A stretch of DNA of 64,000 bases. Origin: Corydoras sp. C115 (Eukaryota; Chordata; Actinopteri; Siluriformes; Callichthyidae). Under the pieces are notes generated by a model. The model was not told the origin of the DNA. It saw only the letters and a program-made list of their open reading frames with translations, and searched no databases. Where the stretch lies: assembly GCA_019802505.1 (NCBI GenBank), contig JAFMOC010000420.1, forward strand, positions 170,001 to 234,000. The letters run 5' to 3'. This document shows, piece after piece, positions 31,111-40,717 of the stretch; position 1 is the first letter of the stretch; each line of letters opens with the position of its first letter. The position numbers were made by a program, and so were the translations under genes.

Positions 31111-31335
31111 GGAAGCATTTTGGTGTAGTGGTTAGCCCGTCTGCCTCTCAGCACTGGGAATAAAGATTTAAATCCTGATCTGGATGGAGTATCCATGTTC
31201 TAACAGAGTCCACAGGGGTCTTCTTTGGTTCCCTCCCACCAAAAACATGTATTCAAGGTGAACTGGCTATTCTAAATTGCTCCTATATACTTTGTCTGAG
31301 TGTATCTGACCAGCGTCTGAAATGTCATTTAGCAG
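31111..31335 (+). mobile_element. Old, diverged SINE copy
   Basis: GGTGTAGTGGTTAGCCCGTC gives the tRNA-like head, with CTGCCTCTCAGCACTGGGAA. The body (ATCCATGTTCT...CCCTCCCACCAAAAACATGT) and part of the tail (GTGTATCTGACCAGCGTCTG) are recognisable but strongly diverged and the 3' end is lost. Confidence 0.75.
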
Positions 31336-31395
31336 TCATTTACAAGGTGAATTCCAAGTATCCCTATTAGATAGATACATAGACACATAGATATA

Positions 31396-32879
31396 CAGTG
31401 CATCCGGAAAGTATTCACAGCGCCTCACTTTTTCCACATTTTCTTACGTCACAGCCTTATTTCAAATTGTATTAAATTAATCTCTCTCCTCAAAATTCTA
31501 CACAAAATACACCATTATGACCAAAAAAAGTTTTCTTGAGAGTTTTGAAAATTTATTAAAATTAAAAAACAAAGAAATCATATTTACATAAGTATTCACA
31601 GCCTTTGCTTAATACTTTGTAGAACCACCTTTGGCAGCAACTACAGCCTCAAGTCTTTTTGAATATGCTGCCACAAGCTTAGCACACCTATCTTTAGGCA
31701 GTTTTGCCCATTCTTCTTTGCAGTACCTTTGAAGCTCCATCAGGTTGGATGGGAGATGTCTGTGCACAGCCATTTGCCCCAGCCTGAGGTTAAGAGTGCT
31801 CTGGAGCAAGTTTTCATCCAGGATGTCTCTGTACATTGCTGCATTCATCTTTCCCTCTATCCTGACGAGTCTGCCAGTTCCTGCTGCTGTAAAACATCCC
31901 CATAGCATGATGCTGCCACAACCATGCTTGACTGTAGGGATGGTATTGGCCTCGAGATGAGCAGTGCCTGGTTTCCTCCAAATATGATGCCTCGCATTCA
32001 CACCAAATAGTTCAATCTTTCTCATCAGACCAGAGAATTTTGTTTCTCATGGTCTGAGAGTCCTTCAGGTGCCTTTTGGCAAATTCCAAATGGGCTGCCT
32101 TGTGTCGTTTACTAAGCAGTGGATTTGCCTGGCCACTCTGCCATACAGGCCTGATTGGTGGATTGCTGCAGAGATGGTTGTCCCTCTGCAAGGTTCTCCT
32201 CTCTCCACGGATGAACGCTGGACAGCTCTGACAGAGTAACCATCGGGTTCTTGGTCACCTCCCTGACCAAGGCTCTTCTCCCTCGATCGCTCAATTTAGA
32301 TGGCCGGCCAGCTCTAGGAAGAATCCTGGTGGTTCCAAACTTCTTCCATTTACGAATGATGGAGGCCACTGTGCTCATTGGGACCTTCAAAGCAGCAGAA
32401 CTTTTTCTGTATCCTTCCCCAGATTTGTGCTTCGAGACAATTTTGTCTCGTAGGTCTACAGACAATTCCTTTGACTTCATGCTTCATGTTTGCCCTCTGA
32501 CATGCAGTCAACTGTGGGACCTTATATAGACAGGTGTGTGCCTTTCCAAATCATGTCCAATCAACTGGATTTACCACAGGTGGACTCCATTTAAGCTGTA
32601 GAAACATCTCCAGGATGATCAGTGGAAACAGGATGCACCTGAGCTCAATTTTGAGCTTCATGGCGAAGGCTGTGAATACTTATGTAAATGTGATTTCTTA
32701 GTTTTTTATTTTTAATACATTTTCAAAACTCTCAAGAAAACTTTTTTCACATGGTCATAATGGGGTATTTTGTGAAGAATTTTGAGGAAAGAGATTAATG
32801 TAATACAATTTGGAATAAAGCTGTAACGTAAGAAAATGTGGAAAAAGTGAAGCGCTGTGAATACTTTCCGGATGCACTG
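31396..32879 (-). mobile_element. Tc1-like DNA transposon with both terminal inverted repeats
   Basis: Ends are CAGTGCATCCGGAAAGTATT and its reverse complement at 32860-32879. The match continues inward through CACAGCGC. TA flanks both ends (31394-31395 and 32880-32881), the Tc1/mariner target. Length 1484 bp is close to a complete Tc1 element. The transposase is on the minus strand and broken. Confidence 0.93.
31609..32480 (-). pseudogene. Tc1-like transposase, catalytic core deleted
   Basis: The frame 32112-32480 (starts MKSKELSVDLRDKIVSKHKS) is the N-terminal helix-turn-helix region: AALKVPMSTVASIIRKWKKF and RILPRAGRPSKLSDRGRRAL. The frame 31609-32025 has FGVNARHHIWRKPGTAHLEA, TVKHGCGSIMLWGCFTAAGT and, after LNLRLGQ, jumps to MAVHRHLPSNLMELQRYCKE and the normal C-terminus. 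The roughly 40 residues expected at that jump contain the second Asp and the final Glu of the DDE triad, so the enzyme is inactive. The 32112-32025 gap is also out of frame. Confidence 0.9.
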
Positions 32880-32913
32880 TATACATAGATAATTATACAC
32901 ATAAATACATACT

Positions 32914-33045
32914 GTCCCAGCGATGGATTGGCGCCCTGTCCTGGGTCTATCTGCCCAGCGCCCGAGACGTTCTCCCCTGGATGGGCATGGGGAACCCCAC
33001 CGCGACCTTAATAGAGGATAAAGCAGGAGATAATGAATGAATGAA
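32914..33045 (+). mobile_element. SINE 3' fragment
   Basis: CCCAGCGATGGATTGGCGCC through GGATGGGCATGGGGAACCCC to GATAATGAATGAATG. The head and body are missing. It sits between the Tc1 element and a short LTR element. Confidence 0.85.
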
Positions 33046-33054
33046 AATATATAC

Positions 33055-33831
33055 TGTCAGACTCGCCTACCTCGGACTAAAGCGGCTGCGCATATGAAGC
33101 GCAGAGCCACCGCGCTTTAACGCGCTGATGGGAGCCAGGCACGCAGGTAGCAGAATATCAGGGTTTATTAAAGGTGTAGTGACACCAAACAGCATAGAGG
33201 TACTACCCGACGAGTGAACATAAAATAAACGACTTGCACCGAGGACAGGGAACACAGGAAATAAATACAAAAAGGGGGGTCCTCCGCCCTCCTTGAGCCG
33301 GGCTTGGCATGCGCCCTCAGGTGGACCCCCTCTGGCTCCGAACGAGGCGTACCGAACACCCTCTGGCTCCATGTCGAGGTGGGTGTCCTCTGCAGACGCG
33401 GCGTGGAGAGCGGCCTCTGCGAACGATATAAAAAAGGCTTACCTGGGCACTGGACTCCCCAAATTGACTGGCACGTCGTTCTGTCAGACTCGCCTACCTC
33501 GGACTAAAGTGGCTGCGCATATGAAGCGCAGAGCCGCCGCGCTTTAACGCGCTGAAGGGAGCCAGGCACGCAGGTAGCAGAATATCAGGGTTTATTAAAG
33601 GTGTAGTGACACCAAACAGCATAGAGGTACAACCCAACGAGTGAACATAAAATAAACGACGTGCACCGAGGACGGGGAACACAGGAAATAAATACAAAAA
33701 GACACCCGACCATGTGCACAAAACAAACCAATGACAAGAACGAGTTAATTAACTAAACTAATGACCAATGAACGTTAATTAACTCAAAAGAACAGCAAAA
33801 CAGGTGACAAGTGCCCTAAGCACCTGTTACA
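33055..33831 (-). mobile_element. Short non-autonomous LTR retrotransposon, truncated
   Basis: Right LTR 33482-33831 (350 bp, TGTCAGACTCGCC...CACCTGTTACA). Left LTR 33055-33273 matches its first 219 bp almost perfectly, with single substitutions only. About 208 bp of interior lie between (33274-33481), with CCCTCTGGCTCC motifs related to 4400-4680. On the minus strand the left LTR is the 3' LTR with its start deleted. Flanks TATAC and CATAC are near-identical, a possible mutated target duplication. There is no coding sequence. Confidence 0.82.
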
Positions 33832-33839
33832 CATACATA

Positions 33840-34748
33840 AACCAAATTGCCATAAGTAGTTGCTCACCCTTCCACAGTCAACTGTATTATAAGTAAATGG
33901 AAGTGTTTGGGGGCGGCACGGTGGCTTAGTGGTTAGCACGTTCGTCTCTCAGCACTAGGGATTCCTGGTTCGAATCCGCATCTGGGTTTCCATGTTCTCC
34001 CTGTGTCCGCGTGGGTTTCCTTCGGGCTCTACAGTTTTCTTCCACAGTCCAAAAACATGGATCAAGTCAATTGAGTTCCCCAAATTGCCCCATGTAGAGT
34101 GTGTTTGTGTTAGTGAGTGTGTGCCCAGCGATAGATTGGCACCCTGTCCTGGGTGTATCTGCCCAGCGCCCGAGACGTTCTCCCCTGGATGGGCATGGGG
34201 AACCCCACCGCGACCCTAATAGAGGATAAAGCGGAAGATAATGAATGAATGAATGAATGAATGAAAGGAAGTGTTTGGGAACAACAGCAACTCAGCCACG
34301 AAGTGGATGCAGTGGTGTAAAGCACGCCTCCACTGGATGCTAGAGCAGCGGAGACTAGTTCTCTGGAGTGACGAATCACGCTTCTCCATCTGGCAATCTG
34401 ATAGACGAGTCTGGGTTTGGCGGTTGCCAGGAGAACAGTACTTGTCTGACTGCGTTGTGCCAAGTGTAAAGTTTGGTGGAGGAGGACTCTTAAAGCTTCA
34501 GCATACCAAGATATTTTGGACAACAACAAAAAATCCAACATCATTGTGTGACATCACAAATGCGCTTCTGGAACAATGGTCAAAAAATCCCATAAACACA
34601 CTCCTAAACCTAAAGAGTTGAAGCTGTTCTAGCTGCAAAGGGTGGACCAACATCATATTAAACCCTATGGATTAGGAATGAGATGTCACTTAAGCTCATA
34701 CAGTATGTGAGTCAAGGCAGGTGAGCGAATACTTTTGGCAATATAGTT
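33840..34748 (+). mobile_element. Tc1-like element remnant split by a SINE
   Basis: The left end ATTGCCATAAGTAGTTGCTC and the reverse complement of the right end (ATTGCCAAAAGTATTCGCTC) are related inverted repeats. Inside, the plus-strand frame from 34271 encodes Tc1-like transposase: RRLVLWSDESRFSIWQSDRR then VWVWRLPGEQYLSDC and VPSVKFGGGG. WSDES holds the first catalytic Asp. The rest of the catalytic core is scrambled or deleted. A SINE occupies 33912-34266. Confidence 0.8.
33912..34266 (+). mobile_element. Full-length SINE with 13-bp TSD
   Basis: Starts GGCGGCACGGTGGCTTAGTG and carries the head, body and tail of the family with GAATGAATGAATGAATGAAT at the end. GGAAGTGTTTGGG is duplicated at 33899-33911 and 34267-34279. 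Inserted within a Tc1-like element. Confidence 0.93.
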
Positions 34749-35455
34749 TACATACATACTACATACATACATACCCACTTACTTACTTTATTGAGGCCAA
34801 ATGGATATTTAGGGGTTACTGGAAAGGCTGCCACTCTCATTGGTGCCAGAATTATAAGCACTGTTACCTCTTATTACTTAATGTTTACTTTTATTTCCCC
34901 ATTACTTGAATGTTTATTGTTCTGTATATTGTCTTGTATTTATTGTGATTCTTATTTTGCACACGCTTTTTGCACACGTGCACTTTATGTTGGTGCACGT
35001 TATGTTGGTTGTGTAGTTGCTGGACCTGCAGTGACCCTGTGTAGAATAGTTGTGGGTGTGCCAAAGTTATGGCTGGAAACCCAGGTTGAACCTGTTTGGA
35101 ATTTAAATGGACTAGCTCTTGCCCAAAGTGTGAGCATGTTTGCTGGGAATTTTCAAATATATTTAACTTTTAATTTTTATTTTTACTTTTAATTTTTTTT
35201 TTTACTTTTTTTTTTTTTTTATATTTAACAATTTAATCAGTTTACTGATATGATGTGTGAAGCAACATACATTTCCAGCATGCATGACAGGCATCATATT
35301 AACATAGTGAAACTAAGATCTGCAATATTTGCAACATCTGCTATTTCATTTCATATTGATTTAGATTTAGCATTGTTTTTTGCCATACAGGTATTTCTCT
35401 CACATAACACAGCACTAGGTTTTCAATGGATTATTTATAAGGTGGAAACAAAGAC
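34749..35455. other. Possible LINE 3' UTR and unassigned AT-rich DNA
   Basis: CATAC and TTACTTAC simple repeats (34750-34790) are followed by GCACACGTGCACTTTATGTT-type sequence (34970-35010) that resembles CR1-type LINE 3' UTRs; this is a weak impression. T-rich stretches follow at 35170-35225. No credible ORF. Confidence 0.35.
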
Positions 35456-35625
35456 AGGAAGGTTTTGACAGAGGAATGTTGGTGAAGCTACTAACTGTAG
35501 TAGTCAGAAATTTGGCAAATGACAAAAATACAGAAGGTGGTGGAGGTGGGTTCAGTAGGTGGAGTATTGTCTGTATCTTAACAACCAAATACTCCTGACA
35601 TTAACACTGACACTAAAGAACAACA
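35456..35625 (+). promoter_or_regulatory. Putative promoter region of V segment 2
   Basis: Homologous to the region before V segment 1: TTTGGCAAATGACAAA, then GTAGGTGGAGTATTGTCTGT, ATACTCCTGACATTAACACT and GACACTAAAG before the ATG. The CRE-like CTGACGTTA of V segment 1 is CTGACATTA here. It differs by a G-rich insertion, GGTGGTGGAGGTGGGTTCAG. Confidence 0.5.
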
Positions 35626-36093
35626 ATGATGATTTTCTTTTTGTTCTTTATTGTTGTTGCTCCAAATAGTAAGTGTAAACTTTGTCACAGTTAATTAGAA
35701 CATTATTTCTCAACACTATTAGATAATTTCTTAGATAACTTTATTATTAAAATTATTACAGAATGTGTTCAATTATATGATGTTGTTTTTGTTCTTTATA
35801 GTAATAGATGCTAATAAAATTACCCCCAAAAAAGCTGACATATATGCAGTGGAAGACAGCAACATTATATTGACCTGCACATACGAAGGATCAACATATG
35901 GACTTCAGTGGTATAAAAGATCAGGAATGAGGCCAGAATTTTTGGGACAGATCGCCGAATCTTCAGTCGCAAAAGGTGAAACATTAGACCCACGACTGAA
36001 AATAACCCTTTATATTGAGAAGAAGACAATAGCGGTTCATATTACTTCTGCTGTGGTATCCGATTCTACACTGTACTACTGTGCCCTACAGCC
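35626..36093 (+). CDS. TRAV: T-cell receptor alpha/delta V segment 2 (leader exon + intron + V exon)
   Basis: Second germline V segment, same family as segment 1. Leader exon 35626-35668 (43 nt, same length as in segment 1) encodes MMIFFLFFIVVAPN. The donor is AATA|GTAAGT, the acceptor TTTATAG ends at 35801 and the V exon is 35802-36093. The mature domain starts NKITPKKADIYAVEDSN, with first cysteine in ILTCTYEGS, tryptophan in LQWYKRSG, and second cysteine in LYYCALQPT. The frame is open to the recombination signal. Compared with segment 1 it has a one-residue deletion after WYK. Both look functional. Alternative: TRDV. Confidence 0.88.
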
Positions 36094-36131
36094 CACAATG
36101 ACAGGAAATACAGCAAGCATGCACAAAAATT
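36094..36131 (+). promoter_or_regulatory. Recombination signal sequence of V segment 2
   Basis: CACAATG heptamer, 22-bp spacer ACAGGAAATACAGCAAGCAT+GC, nonamer-like ACAAAAATT: the same heptamer, nonamer and spacer length as segment 1, with only two spacer differences. Long-spacer (23-type) signal, as expected for TCR alpha V. Confidence 0.82.
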
Positions 36132-36279
36132 GTATAAATCTAAAGCTTCATTGTGTAGCAAGATGGCGCTGTTTCCCTTTTTATACATTTTTGTGAACCT
36201 TTAATATATAACAATTTTCAAGATATAATAATAAAAAAAATATATATATAAAAAATTGTTATACAGCTAATAATCCAAT

Positions 36280-36470
36280 AGTCCAAAAGCATGGATTCAT
36301 AGTCTGCATTTGTATTCTGTATAGTTTGTGTGTGTGTGTGTGTTTGTGTGTGTGTTTGTGTGTGTGAGTAAGCATGTGAGGGAGTGTGCCCAGCAATAGA
36401 CTGGCACCCTGGGTCCACTGCCCAGCGCCCAAAACATTCTCCCCTGGATGAGCATGGGGAACTTCCCCTG
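36280..36470 (+). mobile_element. SINE fragment with expanded GT tract
   Basis: AATAGTCCAAAAGCATGGAT begins in the SINE body, followed by a GT-rich expansion (36328-36366) and the tail AGTGTGCCCAGCAATAGACT...CTCCCCTGGATGAGCATGGG. The 5' half and 3' end are absent. Confidence 0.8.
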
Positions 36471-36830
36471 TTAATCAGTAACTTTTGTACGGTTGACATG
36501 CCAGGACAAGAACAAGATGCTGGTTGCTGATTTATTGCATATTTTATTTGGCAAATATAGCATTCGAAATCTGTATGAAATACTTCTACTTTGCTGTTGT
36601 TATAAGTGGTAACAGTGAGCGAGGAATTAATGTGATGGACACTAAATGAAATGTAAGTAAATTAAACCGTTAACCTGCGCATGCAAGAAACTTGGTTCCA
36701 TTCTAAAATCGCTTGTGGTTGAACTCTCATGTCTTTTAAAAGTGCATGAAAGCTGGATTGCTGTGATCTGAAATGTAATGAAACTGTATGCTTGTACAGG
36801 ATTTGGATCTATGGTAAGTGACTACTGATA
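36471..36830. other. No recognised feature
   Basis: AT-rich DNA without a credible ORF or repeat match. Confidence 0.5.
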
Positions 36831-36842
36831 TTAGTAAATAAT

Positions 36843-37185
36843 CCATCCATCCATCCATTATCTTCCGCTTTATCCTGTAATAGGGTTGCGGTGGTGTTCC
36901 CCATGCCTATCCAAGGGAGAACGTTTCGGGTGCTGGGCAGATACACCCAGGACAGGGCACCAATCTATCGCTGGGCACACACTCACTCACACACAAACAC
37001 TCTATATGGGGCAATTTGGAGAATTCAATCGACCTTGATCCATATTTTTGGACTGTGGGAGAAAACCGGAGAACCCGGCGGAAATTTACGCGGACACGAG
37101 ATGAACATGGAAACTCCACCCAGTTTGGGATTCGAACTGGGAATCCCTAGCGCTGAGAGGCAAACATGCTAACCACTAAGCCACT
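36843..37185 (-). mobile_element. Full-length SINE, minus strand, 12-bp TSD
   Basis: CCATCCATCCATTATCTTCC at the left is the reverse-complemented tail, and CATGCTAACCACTAAGCCAC at the right is the tRNA-like head. TTAGTAAATAAT is present at 36831-36842 and 37186-37197, an exact 12-bp duplication. Confidence 0.93.
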
Positions 37186-37284
37186 TTAGTAAATAATATT
37201 ATTATAAAATAGTATTGTCTTGAAGGTGTATATATTTTGTGTTAAGCAATAGTGTTTATTTCATATTATATGTATATGCATCTG

Positions 37285-38597
37285 TGTCACAGGTGCCTGT
37301 GGCACCTGTCCCTCGTTTGTGTCCTTAATGGTTTCTGTTGGGTGATTGGTTTGTTTTGTTCACGTGTTTAGTTCCTTTTGTATTTATTCTGAGTTTTCCT
37401 TCCCTTTGGTGCACGTCTTTGTTTTGAGGTTATGATACCCGTTACTTTGTTTCGTTTGTTCCCCCTTTCTGTTGGTGTCCCGTCACCAATTTTTATTAAA
37501 TTACTCATTTTGGCTTTTATCCCGTTGTTTGGACTCTCCTTCCGCGTTCAACCACGTTACGGCGCTGCGCACCTTCTCCGCGTGGGTCGTATCCTGTGGG
37601 AGCGTTCGCCGTGGACCGACGCACGCATTCTTCCCCGCGTGGTCGGTACCCGGGAGCGCTCATCAAGGCGCGAGCGGCTGAACGCAATACCTCCGCGTTA
37701 GCCGCCCTCCTCCCGGGGAAGAACGGACAGCTGGTGACAGAAAGACGTGCCAATATATCTGGAGAGTTCCGGACACCAGGGGTCACCCACCGCTGAGCCG
37801 GAGGACCAGAGGCTGCGCCGCTGACGAGGCAGAGCACCGGGGACCGCCGATGGTCGAGTCTGGGCGCCAGGGACCGCTCCATCGCTTTCTCCGAGCACCA
37901 GGGTCCGCCAGCCGCAGACTCAGGACACCAGAGGAGCCATCCCCGTCTCGCAGCTAGAGGGTGCCGATTCGCGCCCCCGCAGCGAGAGGTCGTGCTTCAC
38001 GCCGTCAGCAGGGGGCACACAGCATGCCTCACCACCAGAGGGACTTTTACCTCCCCCCGTTTTTTGTTTTTTGTGTGTACCGTTTATTATTACTATTTTC
38101 TTTTGTTTTAGGGCCGCTTTCCCTTTTAGCGCGACCCTTGGGGTGGGGGTTTGTCACAGGTGCCTGTGGCACCTGTCCCTCGTTTGTGTCCTTAATGGTT
38201 TCTGTTGGGTGATTGGTTTGTTTTGTTCACGTGTTTAGTTCCTTTTGTATTTCCTTCCCTTTGGTGCACGTCTTTGTTTTGAGGTTATGATACCCGATGT
38301 TACTTTGTTTTGTTTGTTCCCCCTTTCTGTTGGTGTCCCGTCACCAATTTTTATTAAATTACTCATTTTGGCTTTTATCCCGGTGTTTGGACTCTCCTTC
38401 CGCGTTCAACCACGTTACGGCGCTGCGCACCTTCTCCGCGTGGGTCGTGTCCCGTGGGAGCGTTCGCCGTGGACCGACGCACGCATTCTTCCCCGCGTGG
38501 TCGGTACCCGGGAGCGCTCATCAAGGCGCGAGCGGCTGAACGCAATACCTCCGCGTTAGCCGCCCTCCTCCCGGGGAAGAACGGACAGTTGGTGACA
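37285..38597 (+). mobile_element. Complete short non-autonomous LTR retrotransposon (TRIM-like), TSD ATCTG
   Basis: LTR1 is 37285-37739 (455 bp) and LTR2 is 38152-38597 (446 bp). They differ mainly by a 12-bp deletion (TTATTCTGAGTT absent from LTR2), a 3-bp insertion and a few substitutions. Both run TGTCACAGGTGCCTGTGGCA...TTGGTGACA or CTGGTGACA. ATCTG flanks the element at 37280-37284 and 38598-38602. The 412-bp interior holds a purine tract GGGGTGGGGGTT just before LTR2 and GC-rich GCACCAGGG-type repeats, but no gag or pol. The sequence after LTR1 (GAAAGACGTGCC) is not a tRNA match I recognise. The LTR start is related to the 33482 and 3733 LTRs read on their minus strand. Confidence 0.93.
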
Positions 38598-38602
38598 ATC
38601 TG

Positions 38603-38842
38603 GTTTACATTAAATAATTATTAATATAAATTGATTTAGGTTTTATAAATTATAATATACTGTAAGAGCACTGTGTTAATTATGGGATGGCCTAGGTTTT
38701 ATTTTTTATTTTATTTTTGTAATTTTTTTTTTTTGTTGTTGTTTTGTATTTCTTTGAAACTGGCAGAAAGTGTAGAGGATTTTGTACTATATTGAATTTA
38801 GCAGAACTATTTCTGGCAGGGATAGTGGAAGTTCAAATCTGT
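38603..38842. other. No recognised feature
   Basis: AT-rich, T-rich stretch; no ORF supported. Confidence 0.45.
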
Positions 38843-38843
38843 G

Positions 38844-38899
<56 letters not shown>
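38843..38899. repeat. (TG)n microsatellite
   Basis: Uninterrupted TG repeat of about 57 bp. A shorter TG tract recurs near 39061-39088 as part of a local duplication. Confidence 0.95.
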
Positions 38900-38900
<1 letters not shown>

Positions 38901-40460
38901 GGATCAGTTTAGTTATGTCTCTGTTCACAAAGCAGTCTGACAACTCCACACACAAAGTTATTGCAGTGTCTGATGGTGAAGGATCTCCGGTAACTTCTTG
39001 CAGATAGCATTGGTGAGAAGAGTCTTAGTGAGGGGTGGGTGTGAGCTAGGCTAGTTTTAGTCTGTGTGTGTGTGTCTGTGTGTGTGTTGGATCAGTTTAG
39101 TTATGTCTCTGTGTGTTGAGTTGTCAGACTGCCTTGTGAACAAAGTTATTGCAGTGTCTGATGGTGAAGGATCTTCGGTAACTTCTTGCAGATAGCATTG
39201 GTGAGAAGAGTCTTAGTGAAGGGTGGGTTGGGACGTCCACAATGCTGGTGGCTTTGTGGGTGCAGTGGTTGGTGTAGATGTTGGTTATGGAGGGGAAAGA
39301 GACACTGATTTTCTCAGTTGCCCTCACTTTCTACTGTAGGCTCTTAAGATCTGAAATGTTGCAGTTCCCAAACCAGGCGGTAATGCAGGTGCTCTGGATG
39401 CACTTAGCCTTCGCAGGAAGTAGGGGCATTGCTGGACTTTCTTGGCTATTTAGCTGGTATTAATGGAACAGGTGAGGTTCTCTGCAATGTGCACACCAAG
39501 GAATTTGGTGTTCAATTTCCACAGCAAAATGATTGTTCAATAGGGATGGTCACCTAGCGTTGTACTGAAGTCAATAAACATTTATTTGGTTTTATCCACA
39601 TTTAGAGATGGTTGTTGATTCTGCACCAGTCTGTTAGACATTGCACCTCCTCTGTGTATATTGACTCATTGTTCTCGTTAATGAGACCCATTACAGTAGA
39701 GTCATCAGTGAACTTAATGATGTCATTTGAGTTATTTTTTGTAGTACAGAAATGAGAAATCAAGCACCCAGTTGCAGTGGGAGACCCAAGCAGGCTCAGT
39801 TTCTCAATCAAGTGCTAAAGGATGATGGTGTTGAATAGAAGTCAATGAACATCATTCTAACATATGTGTCTTTATTGTCTAGGTGGGTTAGAGCCAGTGT
39901 GGTAAAGATGGCATTGTCTTTTGATTGGTTAGTCTAATTCACAAACTGCAGTGGGTCTAGTGAGGGGGCAGTGGTTGCTACTTTTTGAGGTGCCTCATAA
40001 CCAGCCTCTCAAAACACTTCATGAGGATGGCAGTAAGTGTAATTGAAGACATTGAGGCAGAACACTGGGGAATTCTTTGGCATAGGAATGATGGTGGTGT
40101 TCTTAAAGCACAACTGCAGCCAACTGAGCACTATGCTGTCTGGTCCTGAGTGTTTTTCTGTGAATTGACTGTGTGTAGGTGTAGAGTTCTCCATACTTCA
40201 GCTGAGGACAGGCGTGGAACTGGTCATTCCGAGGAGATTTGTTATTCCTTGCATGTGCTGTTCTGTGCTTCAAACCTTGCATAGAAGCATCACAATCACA
40301 AACAGGTGGAGGTAGCATGTAGTTGGGGGCAGTTGGTAGATGACTTGTGCTTCATGTCAGCAGTGTCCTTGAAGTGGTTATGGATTTGCTTTGCGTGGAT
40401 GTGCTTTTCCTCTCTGATGGCCAGGGAGAACTTGGCTTTGGTCTTCCTTGTCCTATAATT
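38900..40460 (-). pseudogene. CR1/jockey-type LINE RT remnant, minus strand
   Basis: Minus-strand reading order (right to left): KNTTIIPMPKNS (40009-40194 frame), LDPLQFVN-type sequence near 39950, then in the frame 39602-39811 NDIIKFTDDSTVMGLINENN with the TDD catalytic motif, then C-terminal sequence to about 38900. Many frameshifts. A block of about 120 bp (GTTGGATCAGTTTAGTTATG and TTATTGCAGTGTCTGATGGT) is present twice (38899-39030 and 39088-39225), so the 3' part was tandemly duplicated together with its TG tract. Confidence 0.78.
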
Positions 40461-40709
40461 TTAAGGCCTTATTTTTTATGTTTTTAAGTTTGCATAAAAT
40501 ATGTTTGTATAAACAGCACTATAGCCCTACCGAACGGAAAGTCAAACATGTTGGTGAAATCTATGAAGCAGTTATTTAAAATTACTGTGATTGAAATCAT
40601 CTGCAACAATAAACAGTCTGTTAGGGCGTGAGTTCTCGATTGTGATTGTGCTGTACAGCTCATTTAAAGCAGCATTAGCATTTGTGCTGTGTGCTACATA
40701 GACAATATG
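40461..40709. other. No recognised feature
   Basis: Low-complexity AT-rich sequence, no ORF supported. Confidence 0.45.
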
Positions 40710-40717
40710 ATGTAAAC

